This document shows positions 9,355 through 18,011 of a DNA stretch of 64,000 bases, one piece after another (within the stretch, counting starts at the first letter, position 1; each line of letters begins with the position of its first letter). Below the pieces are notes generated by a model. It ran no database searches. It saw only the letters and a program-made list of their open reading frames with translations, and was not told where the DNA came from. The DNA lies in NCBI RefSeq assembly GCF_050574275.1, contig NZ_CP192260.1, positions 1,426,001-1,490,000 of the forward strand, read 5' to 3'. The stretch comes from Virgibacillus_F flavescens (lineage in GTDB: Bacteria; Bacillota; Bacilli; Bacillales; Amphibacillaceae). The position numbers and the translations under genes are program-made.

Positions 9355-9460
9355 GCAAAACGCTAACGGCAAACCATTCGAAAGGGTGGGACGCAAAGCT
9401 ATAGGGTCTAAGGTGCTGGATGTGGAAATTCACCCGGCATCACGACAGCCTGGCTGCCAA
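9355..9460 (+). ncRNA. Cyclic di-GMP-I (GEMM-I) riboswitch
   Basis: The aptamer core is unmistakable: GGCAAACCATTCGAAAGGGT, then GGGACGCAAAGC, GGGTCTAAGG, a variable stem, and the closing CAGCCTGGCTGCC. These are the conserved GAAA tetraloop, GGGACGCAAAGC ligand-binding strand and receptor of GEMM-I RNAs, which bind c-di-GMP. The expression platform (9461-9572) has a T run at 9529-9534 preceded by only a weak hairpin, so an ON or OFF mode cannot be assigned. It lies in the leader of the cheX-like gene. A 68-codon frame overlapping it (9338-9544) is not a gene. Confidence 0.93.
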
Positions 9461-9572
9461 TTTCCAATCTTACTAGTAAAGCATATATTAAAATCTAGTG
9501 GCCGTTTAGTTGAACATGGAATAGTCAATTTTTTAATCACATGAATTTACTGCCTTAGAGGAGAGATTGGTC

Positions 9573-10034
9573 ATGACAATCACGATAGAAAAAAGGAATA
9601 AATCGATAAAGGAATTGTTAAATGGAACGTACACTTCATTAAACACGGTCATCCCCATTGAACATGAAATTACGAAACCGCAATTGCTGAATAAGCTTTT
9701 ACATATACAGTTTGGCGTGCTGATCGGTATTACGGGTGATGTGAATGGGAAAATTGTATTGTCTGGTGAGACGGAAATATTTGGTGCGATTGGCCAGTCG
9801 ATGTTCGGTATGCCACTCGAAGGAGAAATGCTTTCCTCGTTCAGTGGTGAACTTGGGAATATGTTAGCCGGAAGTCTTTCCACGAGTATTGTAAAAGAAG
9901 GAATCAGCACGGATATCACCTCGCCGACTATTATTGAAGGCAACACAAAATTATCGGGATTTGCGCAGGCGATTCATGTAACGGTAACGTTCGAAGAGGT
10001 TGGTGAAATGGAAATATATTTATTACTAGATTGA
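9573..10034 (+). CDS. CheX-like chemotaxis phosphatase domain protein
   Basis: The 153 residues form a single CheX/CheC-like domain. These cytoplasmic proteins dephosphorylate CheY-P or related response regulators. The ELGNMLAG segment carries the family's E-x-x-N catalytic motif, and the surrounding Gly-rich hydrophobic pattern (GVLIGITGDVNGKIVLSG) fits. It is first in a four-gene operon with cheA, cheW and a chemoreceptor, directly behind the c-di-GMP riboswitch. ATG 9573 is preferred over TTG 9567, since GAGGAGA lies nine bases upstream. No CheY is encoded in the cluster, so the partner regulator must be elsewhere. Confidence 0.8.
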   Translation: MTITIEKRNKSIKELLNGTYTSLNTVIPIEHEITKPQLLNKLLHIQFGVLIGITGDVNGKIVLSGETEIFGAIGQSMFGMPLEGEMLSSFSGELGNMLAGSLSTSIVKEGISTDITSPTIIEGNTKLSGFAQAIHVTVTFEEVGEMEIYLLLD

Positions 10035-10053
10035 TAGCGAAAGGAAGTATTTG

Positions 10054-12027
10054 ATGGATACAAATCAATACATTGAGGTGTTTCTGGACGAAAGCCGGGA
10101 ACATTTACAGGCAGTGAATGATAACCTGCTGAAGCTTGAAAAACAGCCGAAGGATCTTAAAATTGTCGATGAAATTTTCAGGTCCGCTCATACGCTAAAA
10201 GGAATGTCAGCAACAATGGGGTTTGAAGATATTGCTTCGCTGACACATCAAATGGAAAACGTGCTGGACCAAATTCGCAACAGTAAACTAAACGTATCAG
10301 CTGCTGTAATTGACGTGACGTTTGAAGCAATTGAGTCGCTAGAGGAAATGGTAAGTGATGTCAGCGAGGGAGGCAAAGGAAAAAAGAATGTCTCTCACAT
10401 CGTAAAACAGCTGGAACAAATCGAAAACGGTACAAGCGTTACGGTCCCAGCCGAAAAAACAGAAGCTGCCGTTAGTACCATTGAGCTGGATGAGTATCAG
10501 AACACAGTAGTTTCCCAGGCAATTGAACAAGGATACCAGGCTTTTGAGGTCAAAGTGCGTTTAACCGAAGACTGTATGCTGAAAGCTGCTCGTGTCTATA
10601 TGGTTTTTGAAATAGTGAAGGACTTAGGTGAAGTGATTAAAACCGTTCCTTCAATAGAAGAACTGGAAGACGAAAACTTTGATCAGGAATTTGCGCTGAT
10701 TCTATTATCCAATGATACTCCTGACGCTGTTCGCGCGCGAATACATAAAGTTTCAGAGATTGAATCCGTTGATGTGTGTGATTTTTCGGCAGATAAACAG
10801 CCAGCAGTGACGCAAACAGAAGAGTCAGAGCCTGCTGAACAAGAACAGGCTAAGGAAAAATCAAAGGGGACGAAAGGTTCTAAAACGATTCGGGTGAATA
10901 GCGAACGGATCGATGAATTAATGAACTTATTTGAAGAGGTAGTCATCGACCGAGGGCGTCTCGAGGACCTGGCAAAAAAATTGAAAAATCATGAATTGAC
11001 TGACACTGTCGAACACATGTCGCGTGTTTCGGAAGACCTGCAGGGGTTAATTTTAAATATGCGCATGGTTCCAGTCGAACAGGTTTTCAATCGTTTCCCA
11101 CGGATGGTGCGAGGCTTAGCGAAGGATTTAAATAAAAATATTAATCTCGAAATTATTGGTGCCGATACGGAGCTTGATAGAACGGTTATCGATGAAATCG
11201 GCGATCCTCTTGTTCATTTGATACGTAATTCGATCGATCACGGGATCGAATCACAACAAGTAAGGAAACAGTCCGGGAAGCCGGATGTGGGTCATTTGAA
11301 ATTACAGGCATTTCATAGTGGAAACCACGTGTTTATTGAGATTGAGGATGACGGTGCTGGAATTAATAAGGAAAAAGTTATCGCGAAGGCAGTGGAAAAT
11401 GGTTTATATACTGCCGAGCATGCCGAAACGCTGGCAGATCAGGAAGTCTTTCAGGCGATTATGGCGTCAGGATTCAGTACTGCCGACGAGGTTACCGATT
11501 TGTCTGGACGTGGGGTGGGACTGGATGTAGTCAGGAGCAAGATTGAGTCGCTTGGTGGCAGTATTTTTATCGAGTCAGAAGCAGGAAAAGGCAGCAAGTT
11601 TTCCATTCAATTACCATTGACGCTGTCTATTTTGGCAACGTTACTAGTGAAAGTTCAGACGGAAATATACGCTGTACCCCTTTCGTCCATTGTTGAGACA
11701 GTTTTACTTTCAAAAGAAGAAATCATGTATGCGCATGGCAAAAAATTAATGGACTTTAGAGGCGAAGTCGTGCCGCTGCTTTCCTTAACCGATATTTTCA
11801 ACGTTCCGATCGAAACGGATTCAACTGATAAACACCACTCGATTGTAGTAGTGAAAAAAGGAAACAGAATGACAGGGCTGGTTGTGGACTCGTTAATTGG
11901 ACAGCGGGAAATTGTTTTAAAATCGATGGGCAACTATCTGCAAAATATATTTGCGATTTCTGGAGCAACGATTCTGGGCGATGGACAAGTATCACTGATT
12001 ATTGATCCGAATGCATTAATTAAGTAA
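10054..12027 (+). CDS. cheA: Chemotaxis sensor histidine kinase CheA
   Basis: This 657-residue cytoplasmic kinase phosphorylates a CheY-type regulator under receptor control. An Hpt (P1) domain has the phosphorylated His46 in SAHTLKGMSATMGF. A P2-like regulator-docking segment spans about 145-235, followed by a charged Q/E-rich linker. The P3 dimerisation helices are at IRVNSERIDELMNLFEEVV. The P4 ATPase has HLIRNSIDHGIE, DDGAGIN and GRGVGLDVV, and a P5 CheW-like domain ends the protein. The start is ATG 10054 behind AAAGGAAG. The gap to the cheX-like gene is about 20 bp. It is full length and looks active. Whether it is the only CheA of the genome cannot be seen. Confidence 0.95.
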   Translation: MDTNQYIEVFLDESREHLQAVNDNLLKLEKQPKDLKIVDEIFRSAHTLKGMSATMGFEDIASLTHQMENVLDQIRNSKLNVSAAVIDVTFEAIESLEEMVSDVSEGGKGKKNVSHIVKQLEQIENGTSVTVPAEKTEAAVSTIELDEYQNTVVSQAIEQGYQAFEVKVRLTEDCMLKAARVYMVFEIVKDLGEVIKTVPSIEELEDENFDQEFALILLSNDTPDAVRARIHKVSEIESVDVCDFSADKQPAVTQTEESEPAEQEQAKEKSKGTKGSKTIRVNSERIDELMNLFEEVVIDRGRLEDLAKKLKNHELTDTVEHMSRVSEDLQGLILNMRMVPVEQVFNRFPRMVRGLAKDLNKNINLEIIGADTELDRTVIDEIGDPLVHLIRNSIDHGIESQQVRKQSGKPDVGHLKLQAFHSGNHVFIEIEDDGAGINKEKVIAKAVENGLYTAEHAETLADQEVFQAIMASGFSTADEVTDLSGRGVGLDVVRSKIESLGGSIFIESEAGKGSKFSIQLPLTLSILATLLVKVQTEIYAVPLSSIVETVLLSKEEIMYAHGKKLMDFRGEVVPLLSLTDIFNVPIETDSTDKHHSIVVVKKGNRMTGLVVDSLIGQREIVLKSMGNYLQNIFAISGATILGDGQVSLIIDPNALIK

Positions 12028-12046
12028 AAAAGAGAGGAATTTGTAC

Positions 12047-12508
12047 ATGGAAGAACAAATGAAAGTCATTGTGTTTCAGCTGAAGGACCAGCAGTACGGA
12101 GTGGGAATTGAGCATGTTCGTTCGATTGAACGAGTCGCGGATGTAACAAGTGTACCAGGTACCTCAGATTTTATAAAAGGCGTTATTAACCTTCGTGGTG
12201 ATATTACACCAATTGTGGACTTGAAGGAACGACTGCAGATAGGTGTAACGGAGTTCACCGAGGATACAAGAGTACTAATTGTCGAAGTAAACAATGTCCA
12301 AGTTGGTCTGATTGTGGATTCAGCTTCTGATGTTTTGGATATTGATCCGACTGTTGTTGAAGATGCTCCTCGTATTATTGGAGGAGTAAATGAAGCGTTC
12401 ATTAAAGGCGTTGCAAAGCTTGAAAACCGACTATTAATACTATTAGATTTCGAATGTGTTCTCAATCTCGACGAAATCAACGAAGTACAAGCAGTAGCAG
12501 AAAAATAA
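12047..12508 (+). CDS. cheW: Chemotaxis coupling protein CheW
   Basis: CheW links receptors to CheA at the membrane arrays. The 153 residues form one CheW domain with the characteristic VPGTSDFIKGVINLRGDITP segment and VGLIVDSASDVL. It follows cheA by 19 bp and precedes a receptor gene, so receptor, coupler and kinase are co-transcribed. ATG 12047 is chosen because AGAGAGG lies at the right distance; TTG 12041 is too close. The codons for VPGT include GTACCAGGTACC, the core of the dispersed intergenic repeat. Here it encodes a conserved CheW motif and is presumably coincidental. Confidence 0.94.
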   Translation: MEEQMKVIVFQLKDQQYGVGIEHVRSIERVADVTSVPGTSDFIKGVINLRGDITPIVDLKERLQIGVTEFTEDTRVLIVEVNNVQVGLIVDSASDVLDIDPTVVEDAPRIIGGVNEAFIKGVAKLENRLLILLDFECVLNLDEINEVQAVAEK

Positions 12509-12509
12509 A

Positions 12510-12540
12510 TGGAAAAAACTGGGCAATGTACCAGGTACCG
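12510..12540 (+). repeat. Dispersed GTACCAGGTACC repeat, copy between cheW and the receptor
   Basis: This is a standard form of the short repeat: GGAAAAAACTGGGC, then AATGTACCAGGTACC. It sits in the 64-bp gap between cheW and the receptor gene and has no T run, so it is not an obvious terminator here. Confidence 0.75.
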
Positions 12541-12572
12541 AACCGAATAGAAAGAGGGTAAAAAGGGTTATC

Positions 12573-14267
12573 ATGAAAGGTTTATTGAAGTTTAAGCGTG
12601 TAAGGTCAAAGATATTGTTTGGATTCTCCATCGTCATTATATTCGTTCTTTTACTGGGAGTTTTTAATTTTATAGCGGTCCAAAAAATGAATAACGAAAC
12701 GAAAGAAATTGTTGAGAAGCAGCTTCCGTTGTTACTTATAAATGAAAAGATTGCGTATAATATGGCAGAGCGTACAACACTTATACAGGGATATTTATTA
12801 TCTGATGAGCGATCGTACAGACAAGAATTCGAAGCGGGTATTGAAGATAGCATTAAGATTGAAGAGGAATTATTAAAACAAACTGATTCTGCACAGGCGA
12901 AAGAGCTTATCGACAAGAAATTTCAGTGGGGCACCGCTACTGATCGTGTTTTTGCAGCTTATGACCAAGGGAACAGAGAGGAAGCGCTGACGATATTTTC
13001 TTCTGACGTTGAACCGCTAGGCAATGAAATTATGGACGGGTTCGAGGAAATGGCTGCGAGCAGAGAAGCGGTAATTGAAGAAGCTGGTGCCACTGTAAGT
13101 GATCACGGAAAGACAACTTCTCTTATTGGAATAGTTGTTTCTGTTATCGTCGTTATCGCATGTATTGTTATTGCTTTTGCTTCGGCGACCATGATTACAA
13201 AGCCGATTGTAAAGGTTATGCGAAGGATGAAGTTAATTGCAGGTGGCGATTTAAGCAGTGACGTTTTAGAAACTAAATCACACGATGAAATCGGTCAGCT
13301 TGTGGTGGCTACCAACGAAATGAGTGACAATACCCGGGATCTGCTGAGCAAAATAAACAGTGTCTCCGAAACCGTTACTGCTCAAAGCGAGGAGTTAACA
13401 CAATCAGCTAATGAAGTGCGATCAGGTTCTGAGCAAATAGCGACAACGATGCATGAATTAGCATCAGGTTCTGAAACGCAGGCTAGCAGCGCCGGTGATC
13501 TTGCTTCCATTATGGCTTCTTTTGCAGCCAAGGTGGAAGATGCGAATAGCAACGGGCAGCGTGTTCAATTGTCGTCAGATGAAGTTCTTTCGATGACAAA
13601 AGAAGGCAGCAAGCTAATGGAATCGTCTACGAAGCAAATGGAAATGATTGATAAAATTGTTCAAAACGCTGTGCAAAAGGTGCAAGGACTGGATGTACAA
13701 TCACAGGAAATTTCAAAGCTTGTCTCTGTTATTAAAGACATCGCCGATCAAACGAATTTGCTTGCGTTAAATGCTGCAATCGAAGCGGCTAGGGCTGGTG
13801 AACATGGTAAAGGGTTTGCGGTTGTAGCAGACGAAGTGCGCAAACTTGCCGAACAAGTTTCGGTATCTGTAACTGATATAACAGGTATTGTCGGAAACAT
13901 TCAGAACGAGTCAAGTTCTGTGACGAATTCATTAAAAACCGGTTATGCCGAAGTTGAGCTTGGTTCGAGTCAGATTAAATCAACTGGCGAGACATTTAAT
14001 GGTATTAATACAGCAGTTACGGAAATGGCAAGCAGTATCCGAACGATTTCGGATAACCTGTCAGATATCGCGGCAAGTAGTCAGGAAATGAGCGGGTCGA
14101 TTGAAGAGATTGCTTCCATTTCTGAGGAATCAGCTGCAGGGATTGAAGAAACATCAGCATCATCCCAGCAAACAAGCAGCTCAATGGAAGAAGTATCAGC
14201 AAGCTCAGAACATCTGGCAAAACTAGCAGAAGAGCTAAACAGCCTCGTCCGTCAATTTAAACTATAA
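12573..14267 (+). CDS. Methyl-accepting chemotaxis protein with four-helix-bundle sensor
   Basis: This 564-residue receptor has TM1 at about 13-35 and an extracellular four-helix-bundle (4HB_MCP) sensor at about 36-182. TM2 is at about 183-208, then HAMP (about 210-262) and a methyl-accepting coiled coil with the tip LLALNAAIEAARAGEHGKGF. The C-terminus SMEEVSASSEHLAKLAEELN parallels that of the receptor at 927. It is last in the riboswitch-controlled operon, so its level should follow c-di-GMP together with CheA and CheW. AAGAGGG and AAGGG lie upstream of the ATG. The ligand is unknown, since 4HB sensors are diverse. Confidence 0.94.
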   Translation: MKGLLKFKRVRSKILFGFSIVIIFVLLLGVFNFIAVQKMNNETKEIVEKQLPLLLINEKIAYNMAERTTLIQGYLLSDERSYRQEFEAGIEDSIKIEEELLKQTDSAQAKELIDKKFQWGTATDRVFAAYDQGNREEALTIFSSDVEPLGNEIMDGFEEMAASREAVIEEAGATVSDHGKTTSLIGIVVSVIVVIACIVIAFASATMITKPIVKVMRRMKLIAGGDLSSDVLETKSHDEIGQLVVATNEMSDNTRDLLSKINSVSETVTAQSEELTQSANEVRSGSEQIATTMHELASGSETQASSAGDLASIMASFAAKVEDANSNGQRVQLSSDEVLSMTKEGSKLMESSTKQMEMIDKIVQNAVQKVQGLDVQSQEISKLVSVIKDIADQTNLLALNAAIEAARAGEHGKGFAVVADEVRKLAEQVSVSVTDITGIVGNIQNESSSVTNSLKTGYAEVELGSSQIKSTGETFNGINTAVTEMASSIRTISDNLSDIAASSQEMSGSIEEIASISEESAAGIEETSASSQQTSSSMEEVSASSEHLAKLAEELNSLVRQFKL

Positions 14268-14284
14268 AACTAAAGTAACTAATG

Positions 14285-14320
14285 AATGGTAGTTCGTACT
14301 CAAACGAACTGCCATTTTTT
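14285..14320 (+). terminator. Intrinsic terminator of the che operon
   Basis: AATGGTAGTTCGT pairs with ACGAACTGCCATT around a 6-base loop and is followed by a T run. It begins 17 bp after the receptor stop codon. Confidence 0.9.
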
Positions 14321-14349
14321 ATTGGTTTATTGGCGGAGGATGGGTGGAT

Positions 14350-14378
14350 GGAAAAAACTGGGGAATGTACCAGGTACC
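14350..14378 (+). repeat. Dispersed GTACCAGGTACC repeat, copy before mtlA
   Basis: GGAAAAAACTGGGG is followed by AATGTACCAGGTACC. The rest of the gap to mtlA (14379-14528) should hold the mannitol promoter, but no convincing MtlR operator or cre site was recognised there. Confidence 0.75.
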
Positions 14379-14528
14379 AAAAAAGAGACCAAAATGCAAG
14401 TTAGCATAGGAATGGCAACTTTGGGTGTGACAAATTGGGTGTTAGTTTTGGTTGTTGTAGGTATGAGAGCGCAGTAAAATTAGTAATAAGGAATTATAAA
14501 ATTAATTGATTAAGAGAGGATGTTTGTT

Positions 14529-15944
14529 ATGGCGAAAAAAGGGTTTCGTGCTAAGATACAGCGTTTCGGCAGTTATTTAAGTGGAATGATTATGCCGAAC
14601 ATTGGTGCATTCATTGCATGGGGGATTATAACCGCATTATTTATCCCGGATGGCTATTTTCCGAATGAAAAACTAGGTGCAATGGTCGGTCCAATGATCA
14701 CGTACTTATTACCACTGTTAATCGGTTTTACTGGTGGACGTATGGTTCACGGTGGCCGTGGTGGTGTCATTGGTGCGATTGCGACGATGGGTGTTATCGT
14801 CGGTGCTGAAGTTCCCATGTTTTTAGGTGCGATGATTATGGGTCCGTCAGCTGGTTATTTAATGAAGAAAATTGATGAAGTATTTGAGGGTAAAATTCGT
14901 TCTGGATTTGAAATGCTTTATAATAACTTTTCACTAGGAATTCTTGGTGCAATCTTAGCAAGTTTTGCAACCTTACTTATTGGCCCAATTGTAGAAGGAT
15001 TGACGGATACTCTAGCAGCAGGTGTAGAAGTAATTGTGGATGCCGGCTTATTGCCACTGGCAAGTATTCTTATTGAGCCAGCGAAGGTATTGTTCTTAAA
15101 TAATGCGATTAACCACGGTATCCTGACTCCGCTAGGACTTGAGCAGTCTTTAGAAACAGGTAAATCCATTTTATTCTTATTAGAGGCAAATCCTGGACCT
15201 GGTCTTGGAATTCTGCTTGCATTCTCGATATTTGGAAAAGGAATGGCAAAAAGTTCTGCGCCTGGTGCAGCAGTCATTCAATTTTTTGGTGGAATTCACG
15301 AGATTTATTTCCCGTATATTTTAATGAAGCCTTCCTTGATTTTAGCTGCTATTGGTGGCGGAGCAAGTGGAATATTTGTACTAACCGTATTTGATGCAGG
15401 TCTTCGGTCACCAGCTTCACCGGGTAGTATTTTTGCAGTAGGAGCAATGGCCGCGCCCGGTAGTTTATTCGGTATAATCGTAAGTGTGGCTGTTGCAGCA
15501 ACGGTTTCATTCCTTATTGCATCGTTCATTTTAAAAGCCAGCAAGTCTGAAGATGAAGATTTATCAGCAGCTACTGGTAAAATGGAAGGTATGAAAGGTA
15601 AAAAGAGTTCGGTTTCAGGTACGTTGGATCAAACAGAAGAAACTGCTCCAGTGGAAAATAACCGGGCAGAAACTGTCGATAAAATCATTTTCGCTTGTGA
15701 CGCAGGGATGGGTTCAAGCGCAATGGGGTCTTCGCTGCTGAAAAATAAATTTAAAAAAGCAGGGATTGACATGTTTGTAACGAATAAAGCTATCAATGAA
15801 ATACCTGACGATGCAGATATCGTTATTACCCATAAAGATTTAACCGACCGGGCAAAGGAAAAACTACCATCTGCAGAGCACATTTCGGTGGAAAACTTCT
15901 TGAACAGTCCGAAGTATGATGAATTGGTAGAGCGTTTGAAATAA
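14529..15944 (+). CDS. mtlA: Mannitol-specific PTS permease, EIICB
   Basis: MtlA transports mannitol and phosphorylates it to mannitol-1-phosphate. An N-terminal IIC membrane domain (about residues 1-340) includes the substrate motif GGIHEIYFPY. A charged linker follows, then a IIB domain from about 380 with the phospho-cysteine in FACDAGMGSSAMGSS. At 471 residues it is the IICB form without a fused IIA, which fits the separate mtlF downstream. ATG 14529 is preferred over ATG 14520, because AGAGAGGA overlaps the earlier codon and is spaced well for the later one. Downstream, mtlR, mtlF and mtlD continue the operon but are separated from it by about 2 kb of repeat and IS DNA. Confidence 0.95.
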   Translation: MAKKGFRAKIQRFGSYLSGMIMPNIGAFIAWGIITALFIPDGYFPNEKLGAMVGPMITYLLPLLIGFTGGRMVHGGRGGVIGAIATMGVIVGAEVPMFLGAMIMGPSAGYLMKKIDEVFEGKIRSGFEMLYNNFSLGILGAILASFATLLIGPIVEGLTDTLAAGVEVIVDAGLLPLASILIEPAKVLFLNNAINHGILTPLGLEQSLETGKSILFLLEANPGPGLGILLAFSIFGKGMAKSSAPGAAVIQFFGGIHEIYFPYILMKPSLILAAIGGGASGIFVLTVFDAGLRSPASPGSIFAVGAMAAPGSLFGIIVSVAVAATVSFLIASFILKASKSEDEDLSAATGKMEGMKGKKSSVSGTLDQTEETAPVENNRAETVDKIIFACDAGMGSSAMGSSLLKNKFKKAGIDMFVTNKAINEIPDDADIVITHKDLTDRAKEKLPSAEHISVENFLNSPKYDELVERLK

Positions 15945-15984
15945 AGATAACTCGACTATCGCGGTTTATTTTTCACTTCGGAGA

Positions 15985-16065
15985 TAGACTGCGATGTAAC
16001 AGCAACGAGATTTCCGCAGATGGCAGTCGCTTTCCGCGGGCGGCTGGTGAGCCTCCTCGTGCTAT
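15985..16065 (+). repeat. T1 repeat, left half, interrupted by the IS3 element
   Basis: TGCGATGTAACAGCAACGAG, TTTCCGCAGATGGCAGTCGC and GGCTGGTGAGCCTCCTCGTG match the T1 copies at 37866, 43006 and 60416. The copy is cut after CGTGCTAT and resumes at 17512. Aligned with the intact copy (CGTGCTGTCGCACTCCGGGG), it would read CGTGCTATCGTACTCCGGGG once the insertion and one TAT are removed. Confidence 0.85.
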
Positions 16066-16099
16066 TGAAGTGACCCCGAAAAGTTGGACAGATTTTTCG

Positions 16100-16894
16100 T
16101 TAAGCTGCTTGTTGGGAAAGAGTTCGGTATTGAATCGGACTCTTTCCTTTTAATTTTGTTTTTATTCGTTTGTTATTATAGTAATCCATATATTCTACTA
16201 GCTCTTGTTTGAAGTGATCTATGCTTTCAAATTGGTTGAGATAAAGAAATTCAGATTTCATAATTCCGAAGAAATTTTCAATAACGGCGTTGTCATAACA
16301 GTTTCCTTTTCGTGACATACTTTGTGTGATGCCACGTTCCTCTAGAGCTTGGCGGTATTTTTTCATCTGGTAGTGCCACCCCTGATCCGAGTGGATAATC
16401 AGTTCATCATTATCCGTGATGCGCTCCAAAGACGCTTCTAACATGTCGGAGACTAGGGAGTAGGTTGGTCTAGAACCAATCGTGTAGGAGATAATTTCGC
16501 CATTAAATAAATCAAGAACAGGAGATAAGTAAAGTTTCTCTCCGAATAATTTAAATTCTGTAATGTCGGTCACCCATTTTTCATTTGGTTTTTCCGCCTT
16601 GAAATCGCGATTTAAGATATTGGGAGCAGTCTTACCAACTTTGCCCTTATACGAACGGTATTTCTTTATGCGAACAAGGCTTTTCAAGCCTAACGCCTTC
16701 ATTAATCGCTGCACTTTTTTGTGATTCACTAGGTATCCCTTATTTGCTAATTCTAATTGAATGCGACGATAGCCATACCGTCCATCATGTTCATGATAAA
16801 TCGATTGGATCAATGACTTTAATGTGGTATCTTTGTCAGCTCGATTAAATGTTTTTACCCAGTAGTAGTAGGTACTCCGCGGAATACCTGCCAA
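16100..16894 (-). CDS. IS3-family transposase OrfB (DDE integrase)
   Basis: OrfB supplies the rve-type DDE catalytic domain: WVTDITEF for the first Asp, IIHSDQGWHY for the second, and NCYDNAVIENFFG for the Glu. A short HTH_21-like region at the N-terminus contains GRYGYRRIQLEL. The listed TTG start is only the first possible independent one. The frame is open upstream through residues reading KVVYELRVEFAVKKLIKLAG, typical of OrfB. In this family OrfB is normally made as an OrfAB fusion by -1 frameshifting. It looks intact. Confidence 0.93.
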   Translation of the reverse strand: MAGIPRSTYYYWVKTFNRADKDTTLKSLIQSIYHEHDGRYGYRRIQLELANKGYLVNHKKVQRLMKALGLKSLVRIKKYRSYKGKVGKTAPNILNRDFKAEKPNEKWVTDITEFKLFGEKLYLSPVLDLFNGEIISYTIGSRPTYSLVSDMLEASLERITDNDELIIHSDQGWHYQMKKYRQALEERGITQSMSRKGNCYDNAVIENFFGIMKSEFLYLNQFESIDHFKQELVEYMDYYNNKRIKTKLKGKSPIQYRTLSQQAA

Positions 16895-16938
16895 CTTTAT
16901 AAGTTTTTTTACCGCGAATTCGACCCTTAGTTCATAGA

Positions 16939-17493
16939 CTACTTTCGCTTTGTCTTGTTTGGTGATTTTTCCTTGTTTTGAACTAAGGCTCTCAACTTTT
17001 TTAGATAGGCATTCTCCATACGCAAGTGTTCCAGTTCTTTTTGCATTTCCTCTATAGGATCCTTAGCAGGTTTTTCATTCTTCGAATTTTTCTTTTGATG
17101 TGCTGTCATATGGGGATTCCCCTTCCGTGTTGGTTTAAGGGCATCGAATCCACCAGTCTCCCACTTTTTCTTCCACTTCCGAACCATAGCAGGATCAGGA
17201 ATGTGGAAGATCGCCGATGCCTCTCGAAGAGAGAAATTCTTCTCTTCAATAAACGTAATTATATCTAGCTTAAAGGCTGGCGTATAGTTTGTATAGGGAA
17301 ATTGAAAAGCTTGATTTCCATGATACTCATATAATTTTACCCAATAGCGTAATACAGATTCGTCAATCCCGCTTTCTTTCGCTAAGCCCCGATAACTATA
17401 ACTCTCTTTTATATAACGTTGCACAACATCGTGTTTTTCCTTCTCTGTCATCTTTCTCATCCAGGCACCTCCTATTGTTAATTGGGTGTCCAA
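16939..17493 (-). CDS. IS3-family transposase OrfA (helix-turn-helix)
   Basis: OrfA has a two-part helix-turn-helix region for end recognition (QRYIKESYSYRGLAKESGID and FSLREASAIFHIPDPAMVRKW) and a C-terminal leucine-zipper-like coiled coil (EMQKELEHLRMENAYLKKL). This is the standard plan for the IS150 group. The OrfB frame is -1 relative to OrfA, and an A run at 16966-16970 near the end of OrfA could be the slip site. The start codon is probably the internal ATG of MRKMTEKEKHDVVQ near 17455-17460, because the upstream residues overlap the IS end. Confidence 0.88.
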   Translation of the reverse strand: MDTQLTIGGAWMRKMTEKEKHDVVQRYIKESYSYRGLAKESGIDESVLRYWVKLYEYHGNQAFQFPYTNYTPAFKLDIITFIEEKNFSLREASAIFHIPDPAMVRKWKKKWETGGFDALKPTRKGNPHMTAHQKKNSKNEKPAKDPIEEMQKELEHLRMENAYLKKLRALVQNKEKSPNKTKRK

Positions 17494-17511
17494 CTATAGG
17501 GGTGCACTGCA

Positions 17512-17815
17512 TATCGTACTCCGGGGTCTCACCGATGCCTTTCCTCCCGCAGGAGTCGACTGCCATCCGCTCCAATCTCTAGACGGAATATGGATGTCAA
17601 GTTATTAACTGTACACCTGATAGCACTTCTATTTCAACATGCATTAGTAGAAAAAAAATACAACGATATAAACAGCTTTACCAGTCCCGGTGAGTGGAGG
17701 GCGGTGACTCCTGCGGGAACAGCACGAGTCTGAAGGCCCCGCAGAGTGGGTTTCTCGAGGAGACTGAAGCCGTGCCCGCGGAAAGCATCCGCCTGCAACG
17801 ATCCTGGACGGCAAC
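17512..17815 (+). repeat. T1 repeat, remainder after the IS3 element
   Basis: The left half resumes with ACTCCGGGGTCTCACCGATG and CCCGCAGGAGTCGACTGCCA (17517-17582). A spacer follows, then the right half: CTTTACCAGTCCCGGTGAGT, CTCCTGCGGGAACAGCACGA and GCATCCGCCTGCAACGATCC. This right half lacks the inner module with the CCGTCCTTTGCGGAC hairpin that is present in the copies at 600, 43440 and 60650. The remaining stretch to 18011 shows no gene and no clear promoter for mtlR. Confidence 0.8.
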
Positions 17816-18011
17816 AAGGAAATAAACCTAAAATTACGTCGCATTATCCATCAAATGCAACACTGTAATTCGCAGCATATTTAATATATAGCCATTTTTG
17901 AATTCGTGTCAAAAGCAGTATTTCAAGTCCCATAAGTACTTCATTTCATTCATTAAGAATGTACGAAAGTTAACTAAATATAAAATTCAATTTAGCAAGG
18001 AGGTGACAGTT

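Larger units (their letters stand above)
16066..17511 (-). mobile_element. IS3-family (IS150-group) insertion sequence, complete
   Basis: The element is 1,446 bp. Its ends are imperfect 25-bp inverted repeats: TGAAGTGACCCCGAAAAGTT.. on the left and, on the complementary strand of the right end, TGCAGTGCACCCCTATAGTT... Both finish with AGTTGGACA. A 3-bp target duplication, TAT, flanks it (16063-16065 and 17512-17514). It carries overlapping-type orfA and orfB on the minus strand. The precise duplication and the intact ends point to a recent transposition. Confidence 0.92.

Noticed and set aside
9338..9544. 68-codon frame with ATG at 9338
   Set aside because: It runs through the c-di-GMP riboswitch aptamer and has no ribosome binding site of note; the RNA explains the conservation.
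12155..12167. GTACCAGGTACC inside cheW
   Set aside because: Although identical to the dispersed repeat core, it encodes the conserved VPGT of CheW and lacks the usual flanks, so it is not counted as a repeat copy.
14286..14477. 63-codon frame before mtlA
   Set aside because: It starts inside the che-operon terminator and crosses a GTACCAGGTACC repeat; no homology.
17644..17844. 66-codon minus-strand frame
   Set aside because: It is the T1 right half read backwards; no protein features.
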